Shown here: positions 1-8,948 of the stretch, one piece after another
Numbering within the stretch: position 1 is the stretch's first letter
How the letters are laid out: every line of letters starts with the position of its first letter
NCBI GenBank assembly: GCA_014379395.1
Contig: JACMLV010000018.1
Location: 1-17,637, forward strand
Reading direction: 5' to 3'
From: Burkholderiaceae bacterium
GTDB lineage: Bacteria; Pseudomonadota; Gammaproteobacteria; Burkholderiales; Burkholderiaceae_D
Length of the DNA: 17,637 nt
The notes under the pieces: model-generated
What the model was told of the DNA's origin: nothing
What the model saw: the letters and a program-made list of their open reading frames with translations, nothing else
Database searches by the model: none
Position numbers and translations under genes: made by a program

Positions 1-482
1 CCGGGGTCGCCGACGACAAGTCGATCTACCCGTTCGTGCCCGACATGATCCGTTTTTACCTGTCGCAGGAGCCGATCCTCAACAACGTGCCGACCTACCA
101 GTGCCGCAAAAAGGAGGATCTGGCCTACACCCTGGCCCACCTGCCCGAGCTGGTGGTCAAGGAGGTGCACGGCGCCGGCGGCTACGGCATGCTGGTCGGG
201 CCGGCCTCGACCAAGGACGAGATCGAGGCCTTCCGGGCCCGCATCGTGGCCAAGCCTGACGGCTACATCGCCCAGCCGACGCTGGCGCTGTCGGCCTGCC
301 CGACCTTCGTCGAGGCCGGCATCGCGCCGCGCCACATCGACCTGCGCCCGTTCGTCCTGTCGGGCAAGACCGTCTCGATGGTGCCGGGCGGGCTGACCCG
401 CGTGGCGCTGCAGGACGGCTCGCTGGTGGTCAACTCGTCGCAAGGCGGCGGCACTAAAGATACCTGGGTACTGGAGAACTAA
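1..482 (+). CDS. Circularly permuted type-2 ATP-grasp protein, C-terminal part (5' end outside window)
   Basis: The frame is open from the window edge (first whole codon at base 3) to the TAA at 480-482, giving about 159 residues of the C-terminal end of a protein that is usually some 470-490 aa. Conserved blocks of the DUF404/DUF407 (COG2308) family are visible in order: GVADDKSIYPFVPDMIRFYL, VVKEVHGAGGYGMLVGP (nucleotide-binding lysine and glycine-rich loop), YIAQPTLALS, PRHIDLRPFVL and PGGLTRVAL...VVNSSQGGGTKDTWVL. Relatives are predicted ATP-dependent carboxylate-amine ligases that may make small peptides or tag proteins; the substrate is unknown. The stop lies 2 nt before the alpha-E gene, so the two are almost certainly co-transcribed. 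An internal ATG at 36 is not the start, because conserved family sequence continues upstream of it. Confidence 0.93.
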   Translation, partial: GVADDKSIYPFVPDMIRFYLSQEPILNNVPTYQCRKKEDLAYTLAHLPELVVKEVHGAGGYGMLVGPASTKDEIEAFRARIVAKPDGYIAQPTLALSACPTFVEAGIAPRHIDLRPFVLSGKTVSMVPGGLTRVALQDGSLVVNSSQGGGTKDTWVLEN

Positions 483-484
483 AC

Positions 485-1459
485 ATGATGCTAAGTCGAA
501 CCGCCGATCACCTGTTCTGGATGGCGCGCTACACGGAGCGCGCCGAAAACACCGCGCGCATGCTCGATGTCCTGATTCAAAACGCCCTGATGCCGCAATC
601 GCCGCGGGCGGCCGAGCAGGGCTGGCGCGCGCTGCTCGGCATCTCCGAGTTGGAGCACGCCTTCGACGAGGAATACCCGGCGCTGACGCAGCGCGACGTG
701 ATCGATTTCATGGTGCGCGACCCGAACAACCCGTCCTCGATCGCCAGTTGCCTGAAGGCGGCGCGCGAGAACGCCCGCGCGGTGCGCGGCACCCTCACCA
801 CCGAGGTGTGGGAGACCGCCAACACCACCTGGATCGAGATGCAGCAGCACATGAAGGGCGAGTTGCTCAAGCAAAATCCCGGTCAGTTCTTCGAGTGGGT
901 CAAGTACCGCTCGCACCTGTCGCGCGGGGTCACGCTGGGCACCATGCTGCAGGACGAGGCGGTCAACTTCATGCGCCTGGGCACCTTCCTCGAGCGCGCC
1001 GACAACACCGCGCGCATCCTCGACGTCAAGTTCTTGGCGGCCGCCCAGAACAGCGAGGCGATCGACCCCGATCCGCAGCGCGAGTTCTATTACTGGGCCG
1101 CGCTGCTGCGCTCGGTGTCCGCCTTCGAGGTCTACCGCAAGGTGTACCGCGACGTCATCACCCCGGCGCGGGTGGCCGAGCTGCTGATCCTGCAACCGAA
1201 CATGCCGCGCTCGCTGCTGGCCTGCATGAGCGGCGTGGTGGCCAACCTGAACGATGTCGGCAACAAGCTCTCGCGCGAAACCGAGCGTTTCGCCGGCCAG
1301 CTGCACGCCAAGCTGGCCTTCGCCAGCATCGACGACATCCTCGAGCAGGGCTTGCACGACTACCTGACCGAGTTTTTGAGCTGCATCAACGAGTTGGGCA
1401 ACCGCCTGAGCAGCAATTTCCTGGTGCCGCTGGAAACCGAGGCCGAGGCCGCGGCTTGA
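485..1459 (+). CDS. Alpha-E domain protein (DUF403)
   Basis: A 324-aa protein of the usual family length, predicted to be all-helical and cytoplasmic. The family signature occurs twice: ERAENTARMLDV at residues 18-29 (inside MLSRTADHLFWMARYTERAE) and ERADNTARILDV at 170-181. Alpha-E proteins (COG2307) have no proven activity. They occur almost always next to circularly permuted ATP-grasp genes, as here with 2 nt between them, and are thought to act with the ligase. The start is the first of two adjacent ATGs; GGAG at 473-476 sits 8 nt upstream, and starting one codon later would change nothing functional. The gene is followed by a strong GC hairpin and then the Anbu gene. Family assignment is firm; function is unknown. 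Confidence 0.95.
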   Translation: MMLSRTADHLFWMARYTERAENTARMLDVLIQNALMPQSPRAAEQGWRALLGISELEHAFDEEYPALTQRDVIDFMVRDPNNPSSIASCLKAARENARAVRGTLTTEVWETANTTWIEMQQHMKGELLKQNPGQFFEWVKYRSHLSRGVTLGTMLQDEAVNFMRLGTFLERADNTARILDVKFLAAAQNSEAIDPDPQREFYYWAALLRSVSAFEVYRKVYRDVITPARVAELLILQPNMPRSLLACMSGVVANLNDVGNKLSRETERFAGQLHAKLAFASIDDILEQGLHDYLTEFLSCINELGNRLSSNFLVPLETEAEAAA

Positions 1460-1466
1460 AGTGGGA

Positions 1467-1499
1467 GCGCCGGGCGCACCAATTGCGTGCGCCCGGCGC
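1467..1499. repeat. Strong GC hairpin downstream of the alpha-E gene
   Basis: A perfect 12-bp inverted repeat, GCGCCGGGCGCA (1467-1478) and TGCGCCCGGCGC (1488-1499), extends to 13 bp with the C1479-G1487 pair and leaves a 7-nt loop. It starts 8 nt after the alpha-E stop codon. It has no T tract on the plus strand (C-rich sequence follows), so it is not a canonical intrinsic terminator. It may slow or end transcription, or protect the 3' end of the ATP-grasp/alpha-E mRNA. Confidence 0.6.
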
Positions 1500-1591
1500 G
1501 CCCCCCCGTGCGCCAGACTGGTGCGCTTTCGGTCCGCGCAATAGGGCGCTGGTCGCTTTCTTTTAAGCGGGATGGCGTGCCGGGCCGATAT

Positions 1592-1605
1592 TTGACCGAG
1601 GTCAA
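1592..1605. promoter_or_regulatory. FNR/Anr-type palindrome upstream of the Anbu gene
   Basis: TTGACCGAGGTCAA is a palindrome of TTGAC and GTCAA arms separated by four bases. This is the arm length and spacing of CRP/FNR-family boxes (consensus TTGAT-N4-ATCAA). Its centre lies about 44 nt before the Anbu ATG at 1643. A further TTGACC half-site occurs at 1614-1619. No convincing sigma-70 hexamer pair was found at the right spacing, so a regulated promoter is inferred from the palindrome and its location only. Confidence 0.45.
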
Positions 1606-1642
1606 GTGTAAAATTGACCCTCTTTTTTTCGAATTGCACTCC

Positions 1643-2518
1643 ATGACTTATTGCGTCGCCATGTCCCTCGATGCGGGCTTGATCTTCCTGTCCGATTCCC
1701 GAACCAACGCCGGGGTCGATTCGGTCGGCACCTTCCGCAAGATGACGGTGTTTGAAAATCCGGGCGACCGCATGCTGGTGCTGATGTCGGCCGGCAATCT
1801 GGCGATTTCCCAGTCGATCCGCCAGCTGATCTCCGAGCACGCCGGCGCCGGCGGCAAGACCTTGTGGAACGCCACCAGCATGTACGAGGCGGCGCAGATC
1901 ATCGGCGAGGCGGTGCGCACCATCCACGAGCGCGACGCCGCCGCGCTGGGCAACTTCGGCATCGACTTCAACGTCAGCATGTTGCTCGGCGGCCAGATCG
2001 GCGGCGAGCGCTGCCGCCTGTTCCAGATCTATTCGGCCGGCAATTTCATCGAGGCGCAAAGCGAGACGCCGTTCTTCCAGATCGGCGAGGCCAAATACGG
2101 CAAACCGATCCTCGACCGCGTCATCACGCCGGCCACCCCGCTCGACGAGGCCGCCAAGTGCGCCTTGATCTCGATGGACTCGACGCTGCGCTCGAACATC
2201 TCGGTCGGCCTGCCGCTCGACCTGCTGGTCTACGAGGCCGACTCGCTGGCCGTGACGCGCTTCGTCACCATCGACGAGAGCAACCAGTATTTCTCCATGA
2301 TCCGCCGCACCTGGGGCCAGCAGCTCAAACAGGTGTTCGAGGGCATCGCCGATCCGATCTGGGACGCCGGCGCGCACGTCAAGGACAACGTCCTGTCGGC
2401 GCACGACGGCTTCAGCAAGCCGATGCGCGTGCACGTGCCGGCGAAGCAGGCCCGGCAAGATATGGCGCCGGCGCCGCTGCAAACCCTGGCGCAGGCCGGG
2501 CGCGACAGCCAGCCTTGA
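1643..2518 (+). CDS. Anbu: proteasome-type (Ntn-hydrolase) peptidase, COG3484
   Basis: A 291-aa protein of the Anbu (ancestral beta subunit) family, a bacterial relative of proteasome beta subunits and HslV. It begins MTYCVAMSLDAGLIFLSDSR. Removing Met exposes Thr1 as the expected nucleophile, with Asp17 in LSDSR and a lysine at position 32 (FRKM), matching the Thr/Asp/Lys set of the fold. This fixes the start at ATG 1643, although the frame is open further upstream. No clear Shine-Dalgarno sequence precedes this ATG. Anbu proteins are reported to form open helical or ring-like assemblies; their substrates are unsettled. Here the gene follows ATP-grasp and alpha-E genes, its usual partners, but 183 nt separate it from them and contain a hairpin and an FNR-like box, so it may have its own promoter. 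Confidence 0.93.
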   Translation: MTYCVAMSLDAGLIFLSDSRTNAGVDSVGTFRKMTVFENPGDRMLVLMSAGNLAISQSIRQLISEHAGAGGKTLWNATSMYEAAQIIGEAVRTIHERDAAALGNFGIDFNVSMLLGGQIGGERCRLFQIYSAGNFIEAQSETPFFQIGEAKYGKPILDRVITPATPLDEAAKCALISMDSTLRSNISVGLPLDLLVYEADSLAVTRFVTIDESNQYFSMIRRTWGQQLKQVFEGIADPIWDAGAHVKDNVLSAHDGFSKPMRVHVPAKQARQDMAPAPLQTLAQAGRDSQP

Positions 2519-2535
2519 AGCTTGCGGCGCATGGC

Positions 2536-2553
2536 GGCGCCGAAAGCGGCGCC
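2536..2553. repeat. Short GC hairpin after the Anbu gene
   Basis: GGCGCCG (2536-2542) and CGGCGCC (2547-2553) form a 7-bp stem with an AAAG loop, 17 nt after the Anbu stop codon. There is no T tract, so it is at best a weak terminator or mRNA-stabilising structure. Confidence 0.4.
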
Positions 2554-2561
2554 CGCCTGAT

Positions 2562-2590
2562 ATAGCGCAGCCCGTGCGGCGTTGCGCTAT
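2562..2590. repeat. Inverted repeat ATAGCGCA...TGCGCTAT
   Basis: The 8-bp arms ATAGCGCA (2562-2569) and TGCGCTAT (2583-2590) are perfect and can extend inward by a G-T and a C-G pair, leaving a 9-nt loop. It lies 41 nt before the M14 peptidase start. It could be a leader hairpin or a regulator site; the sequence does not distinguish these. Confidence 0.4.
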
Positions 2591-2630
2591 GCTGCCATCG
2601 TCGACACCGCCCCCATCCGAGGATAGCCCC

Positions 2631-3752
2631 ATGAGCATTAAAATCAGCCAGACTTTCGATTCCGGCGCGATCGAGGTATTGCGCGCCGACCGCGCCGACG
2701 CCATCGACCTCCACTTGCGCGACGATTCGCACGCCGACATCCGCCAGTGGTTCCACTTCCGCCTGCAGGGCGCGCGCGGGCAGGACTGCACGCTGCGCAT
2801 CCTCAACGCCGGCGACGCCACCTACGTGCAGGGCTTCGATGGCTATCGCGCGATGGCCAGCTACGACACCGAAAACTGGTTCCGCGTGCCGACCAGCTTC
2901 GACGGCCGGGTCCTGACGATTTCCCACACGCCCGAACTGGACAGCGTCTACTACGCCTATTTCGAGCCGTATTCGTGGGAGCGCCATCTGCGCCTGTTGG
3001 GCGAAGTGGCCGAAAATCCATTGGCGCGGGTGATCGACATCGGCACCAGCGTCGACGGGCGCGACATGAATCTGGTGATCGTCGGCAAGCCGCAGGCGGC
3101 GCGCAAGGTCTGGCTGATCGCGCGCCAGCATCCGGGCGAGACGATGGCCGAGTGGTTCATCGAAGGCCTGCTCGACGCCTTGCTCGACGACGCCAACCCG
3201 GTCGCGCGCAAGCTGCTCGAACGGGCCGCCTTCTACATCGTGCCCAATATGAACCCGGACGGCGCCGCGCGCGGCAACCTGCGCACCAACGCCGCCGGCG
3301 CCAACCTGAATCGCGAATGGATGACGCCGAGCATCGAGCGCAGCCCGGAAGTGCTGTGCGTGCGCGACAAGCTGCACGAGATCGGCTGCGACATGTTCTT
3401 CGACATCCACGGCGACGAGGCGCTGCCGTACAACTTCGTCGCCGGCAGCGAGATGCTGACCACGTTCACGCCGCAGCAGGGCGCGCTCCAGGCCGCCTTC
3501 ATCGCCAACTTCAAGCAGGCCAGCCCGGACTTCCAGGACAAGTTCGGCTACCCGGCCGCGAAATACCAGGCCGACATGCTGACCCTGGCCTCGAAATACG
3601 TCGGCCATACCTTCGGCTGCCTGTCGCTGACGCTGGAAATGCCGTTCAAGGACAACGCCGACTTGCCGGACCGCTACAGCGGCTGGAACGGCGCGCGCAG
3701 CGCCAAGCTGGGCGCGGCGATGTTGCAGCCGATCTTGCTGGCGCTGGACTGA
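2631..3752 (+). CDS. M14-family zinc carboxypeptidase, cytosolic carboxypeptidase (CCP/AGBL-like) type
   Basis: A 373-aa protein with no signal peptide. Residues 1 to about 125 form the beta-rich N-terminal domain typical of cytosolic carboxypeptidases; the peptidase domain follows. The zinc site is complete: H167 and E170 in RQHPGE, and H260 in FDIHGDE. N226 and R228 in NLNREW match substrate-binding positions, and E336 in LTLEMPF is the likely catalytic base. Eukaryotic CCPs remove C-terminal glutamates from proteins; bacterial substrates are mostly unknown. ATG 2631 is preferred over in-frame 2574 because GAGG (2619-2622) lies 8 nt upstream and the domain starts there. The CYTH gene begins 2 nt after the stop. 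Its position after a ligase and Anbu suggests, but does not prove, a role in peptide trimming. Confidence 0.93.
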   Translation: MSIKISQTFDSGAIEVLRADRADAIDLHLRDDSHADIRQWFHFRLQGARGQDCTLRILNAGDATYVQGFDGYRAMASYDTENWFRVPTSFDGRVLTISHTPELDSVYYAYFEPYSWERHLRLLGEVAENPLARVIDIGTSVDGRDMNLVIVGKPQAARKVWLIARQHPGETMAEWFIEGLLDALLDDANPVARKLLERAAFYIVPNMNPDGAARGNLRTNAAGANLNREWMTPSIERSPEVLCVRDKLHEIGCDMFFDIHGDEALPYNFVAGSEMLTTFTPQQGALQAAFIANFKQASPDFQDKFGYPAAKYQADMLTLASKYVGHTFGCLSLTLEMPFKDNADLPDRYSGWNGARSAKLGAAMLQPILLALD

Positions 3753-3754
3753 TC

Positions 3755-4216
3755 ATGGGCGTCGAAATCGAACGCAAATTTCTGGTGTGCGGCGATGCCT
3801 GGCGCGACTTGGCCGCGCCGCTGTTGCTGCGCCAGGGGTATCTGTCGTCGCATCCCGAGCGCGTGGTGCGCGTGCGCATCGAGGGCGAGGCCGCGATGAT
3901 GACGGTGAAGGGGCGCAGCGTCGGCGCCAGCCGCGGCGAGTGGGAGTATCCGATCCCGCTGGCCGACGCCGAGGAGTTGCTGCGCCTGTGCGAGCAGCCG
4001 CTGGTCGAAAAATACCGGCGCCGCATCGACTTCGGCGGCTTGATCTGGGAAGTCGATGAATTCCTGGGCGCCAACGCCGGACTGGTGGTGGCGGAAGTCG
4101 AGCTGAGCTCGGAGGACCAGGTGTTTGACAAGCCGGACTGGGTCGGCGCCGAAGTGAGCGACGACGCGCGCTATTTCAATTCGAACCTGATTCACAATCC
4201 TTATTCGCTCTGGTAG
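3755..4216 (+). CDS. CYTH-domain protein, probable inorganic triphosphatase-like phosphohydrolase
   Basis: A 153-aa single-domain protein. The CYTH signature ExExK is at the N-terminus (E4, E6, K8 in VEIERKF). Paired basic and acidic strands follow, such as RVVRVRIEGEAAMMTVKGR, GEWEYPIP, YRRRIDF, WEVDEF and VVAEVEL, which line the triphosphate tunnel of this fold. Bacterial CYTH proteins of this length commonly hydrolyse inorganic tripolyphosphate with a divalent metal; adenylate cyclase and thiamine triphosphatase activities also exist in the superfamily, so the substrate here is inferred. The ATG is 2 nt after the M14 stop, implying translational coupling. An intrinsic terminator starts 24 nt after its stop, closing this operon. 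Confidence 0.92.
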   Translation: MGVEIERKFLVCGDAWRDLAAPLLLRQGYLSSHPERVVRVRIEGEAAMMTVKGRSVGASRGEWEYPIPLADAEELLRLCEQPLVEKYRRRIDFGGLIWEVDEFLGANAGLVVAEVELSSEDQVFDKPDWVGAEVSDDARYFNSNLIHNPYSLW

Positions 4217-4240
4217 AAGCTGATTGCGTTGAAAAGAGCA

Positions 4241-4266
4241 GGGCGGCGATATACGCCGCCCTTTTT
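4241..4266 (+). terminator. Intrinsic terminator after the M14-CYTH pair
   Basis: GGGCGGCG (4241-4248), loop ATATA, CGCCGCCC (4254-4261), then TTTTT (4262-4266): an 8-bp GC stem followed directly by a T run. On the minus strand the stem is followed by TGCTCTTTTC, so it might also weakly end transcription of the convergent DUF2863 gene. Confidence 0.88.
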
Positions 4267-4276
4267 ACATTGAATC

Positions 4277-5542
4277 TTAGTGGAAGTGCTCGCTGCCCTG
4301 CGGGGTGTCTTCCGGCATTTCCGCATGCACCAACTCACCGGCCGGGTCGGCGAACAGCGGCGCGCCGCAGTCGTCGCAGAACTCGGCCACATAACGCTCG
4401 TTGTGGCGCTTGACCAGCGTGACGCCGGCCGCGTTCAGGTGCTCGAGGATTTCGTCGATCGGCGTCTTTTGCTTGTCGAGCCCGGCGATGCCGGCTTGCA
4501 GCAGGCCTTCGACCGGCGTGCCGTCCTCGTCTTCCTGGCCATACAGCGGCCAGACGATGCCGTAGATGACTTCCGGGCTCTGGCGCAGCGTGAAGCCGAC
4601 CCGGTATTCGTCGATCTGGCCCTCGGCCGCCTCTTCGCTGAAGCCGGCGATCACCGCGCGCAGCTCGGACGGCTCCAAGGTCAGCGTGTGGGTCAGGTAG
4701 TGCACGGCGGCGCGCACCGACACTGGACGGATCAGCTTGTCGGCGTCGCGGCAGGCCACGTAATACGCCTCCGGCAGCAACAATTCGATGCCGCAGCCCG
4801 GCAGCAGGCGCGTCACGCTCGGCGTGGCCTGTTCGCGCCACTGCTCGAGCGCGGCGGTGCGCTCCTCGACGAAGCGCGCTTGCAGCGCCGGCATTTGCCA
4901 GCGGAACAGCGGCGCGCCGGCCGGCGCGACCACCGCCACCAGCAGGTAGCGGGTGTCGGCCAGGAACGGCGCCGTCTCCGGCGGCTTGGCTTCGGTTTTC
5001 AAAAGCGTGCCCTTGAGCGCGGCCTGCGCCAGTTTGTTGGTCTTGGCGTAGGTCTCGGCGTGGCTGCGCGGCAGCTGGTCGATCGAGTACAGCGTCGGCG
5101 CCATCGCCATCTTGGCGCCGTCGGCCAAGAGGTGCGCGCCGAAGTGGGCCGACAGCGTGGTCAGCAGCTCGCCCGGCATCGGCCCGGAGGCGATCGAAAA
5201 GCGGGTCCAGGCCAGGATCGGCGCGGCCACCAGCAGCACGTCGTAGCGCTGGGCGACGCCGTCCTCGTCTTGCGTGACGACGGTCGATTCGCTGACCGCC
5301 TCGACGCAATCCATCAGCACGTCGTAGGCGTTCAGGTCGTCCTTGAACAGGCTGGCGAGGGTGGTGTCGACGGTGTCCTGGTGGCCCGATTTGAGTAACT
5401 TCTGGAGCTGCGTATCCAGGCTGTGTTCCCAGGAGCGTTCCTCGACGCGGCTGGCCGCCTGCACGATTGCCTGGGCAAGGGTGACGAGGCGCTGGCTGTC
5501 GGCGCTGAGTTTGTGGGATGAATCTTTGGATGGACGACGCAT
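4277..5542 (-). CDS. DUF2863 family protein
   Basis: A 421-aa protein that resembles the DUF2863 family of beta-proteobacteria, for which no function is known. No signal peptide or membrane segment is seen. The N-terminus (MRRPSKDSSHKLS) is basic, and the body is mixed alpha/beta. A CxxC pair near the C-terminus (C389 and C392 in EFCDDCGAPLF) with nearby histidines (H406, H419, H421) looks like a possible metal-binding knuckle. The frame continues upstream to a TTG at 5585-5587, but ATG at 5540-5542 is preferred: the extra 15 residues do not look conserved, and neither start has a good Shine-Dalgarno sequence. It is convergent with the CYTH gene and is separated from acnA by a terminator, so it is probably a single-gene unit. 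Confidence 0.85.
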   Translation of the reverse strand: MRRPSKDSSHKLSADSQRLVTLAQAIVQAASRVEERSWEHSLDTQLQKLLKSGHQDTVDTTLASLFKDDLNAYDVLMDCVEAVSESTVVTQDEDGVAQRYDVLLVAAPILAWTRFSIASGPMPGELLTTLSAHFGAHLLADGAKMAMAPTLYSIDQLPRSHAETYAKTNKLAQAALKGTLLKTEAKPPETAPFLADTRYLLVAVVAPAGAPLFRWQMPALQARFVEERTAALEQWREQATPSVTRLLPGCGIELLLPEAYYVACRDADKLIRPVSVRAAVHYLTHTLTLEPSELRAVIAGFSEEAAEGQIDEYRVGFTLRQSPEVIYGIVWPLYGQEDEDGTPVEGLLQAGIAGLDKQKTPIDEILEHLNAAGVTLVKRHNERYVAEFCDDCGAPLFADPAGELVHAEMPEDTPQGSEHFH

Positions 5543-5616
5543 GGCGTTTGAGAATCTCGTAAAGTGAAAAGGCGGATTTGATAACAATTCGATATTGATA
5601 AATCCAGATCAAACGT

Positions 5617-5622
5617 ATTGTA
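5617..5622 (-). promoter_or_regulatory. Candidate -10 element for the DUF2863 gene
   Basis: On the minus strand TACAAT (plus-strand ATTGTA) lies about 75 nt upstream of the preferred ATG, in the most AT-rich stretch of the interval. No good -35 hexamer is seen 16-18 nt further upstream, so this is a weak call. Confidence 0.25.
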
Positions 5623-5676
5623 GTGGATTCGGGCCGCTCCCGATGCGCCGGGGTGGAAAACAAGGCGCCGCAAACG

Positions 5677-5703
5677 AAAAAACGCCGGACGAATCCGGCG
5701 TTT
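5677..5703 (-). terminator. Intrinsic terminator of acnA with UUCG loop
   Basis: Read on the minus strand, AAACGCCGGA, loop TTCG, TCCGGCGTTT forms a 10-bp stem (plus-strand arms 5680-5689 and 5694-5703). It runs into a six-T tract (plus-strand A's 5677-5682). It begins 28 nt after the acnA stop codon, and the UUCG tetraloop adds stability. It separates the aconitase arm from the DUF2863 gene. Confidence 0.9.
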
Positions 5704-5731
5704 TGGGCTTTCGCGGGCAAAACCGCGCGCT

Positions 5732-8440
<2,709 letters not shown>

Positions 8441-8527
8441 GACATCTCCTTGGTGGGTGTCGTCAGTGTCCGATCTTACATCAATGCGAAAGCGGGTCGC
8501 GCCTGCCGCTTTGCGGTGCGGGCAGGA

Positions 8528-8938
8528 TCAGCCCTTGCTGGCCTGCTCGGCGTTTTTGCATTCGTTGGCCAGCTGGCGGTTCTGCTTGGAGTCGAGCAGC
8601 ATGCCCTTGGCCGGGATGCCGATCCAGATCAGGCCGTAGAGCGGATTTTCGAAGCGGTGCGCGCCGGTGGTGGTGCCAACGCGCGTCAGGCGATGCAGCC
8701 GCTTCTTCCAGCGCAGCGCGATGTGCGAGTCGTCGGCGGCGTTGGTGTAGATCGTGATCTTGTTATCGAGCTCGCAGTGGAATTCGGTCGTTTGCGAGCC
8801 GGTGGTGTCGGGCTCGTCGGCGTCCGGGTTGGCCGCGACCGGCGTGCGGGTCGCGCCTTGGGCGACGGGCGACAGGCACAGCGTCAGGGCGCCCAGCGCC
8901 AGGCTGCAGGCAATGCTCAATTTGGAAAGCGGGGACAT
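8528..8938 (-). CDS. Exported MliC-like protein (possible lysozyme-inhibitor fold)
   Basis: A 136-aa protein with an N-terminal Sec signal peptide (hydrophobic LSIACSLALGALTLCLSPV, likely cut after AQGA at residue 29). No proper lipobox is present, so a soluble periplasmic form is expected. The mature part has two cysteines, C55 (FHCELDN) and C127 (LANEC), at the two ends of the domain. The segment TTGAHRFENPLYGLIWIG resembles the SGARY...W block of MliC/PliC C-type lysozyme inhibitors, with Ser and Tyr replaced by Thr and Phe. The resemblance is by eye and moderate; a plain hypothetical periplasmic protein is the alternative. A good SD (GAAGGA) precedes the ATG. It starts 10 nt after the CoA-lyase stop, so the two genes are probably co-transcribed. 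Confidence 0.72.
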   Translation of the reverse strand: MSPLSKLSIACSLALGALTLCLSPVAQGATRTPVAANPDADEPDTTGSQTTEFHCELDNKITIYTNAADDSHIALRWKKRLHRLTRVGTTTGAHRFENPLYGLIWIGIPAKGMLLDSKQNRQLANECKNAEQASKG

Positions 8939-8948
8939 GATGGTTCCT

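Noticed and set aside
1487..1642. Upstream extension of the Anbu gene to ATG 1487
   Set aside because: The mature enzyme needs Thr directly after the initiator Met; the extension also runs through the hairpin and the palindrome.
491..2821. A 776-residue open frame on the minus strand across alpha-E, Anbu and the M14 start
   Set aside because: It is antisense to three well-supported genes, is rich in Arg/Gly/Ala/His as expected of GC-rich shadow frames, and shows no family motif.
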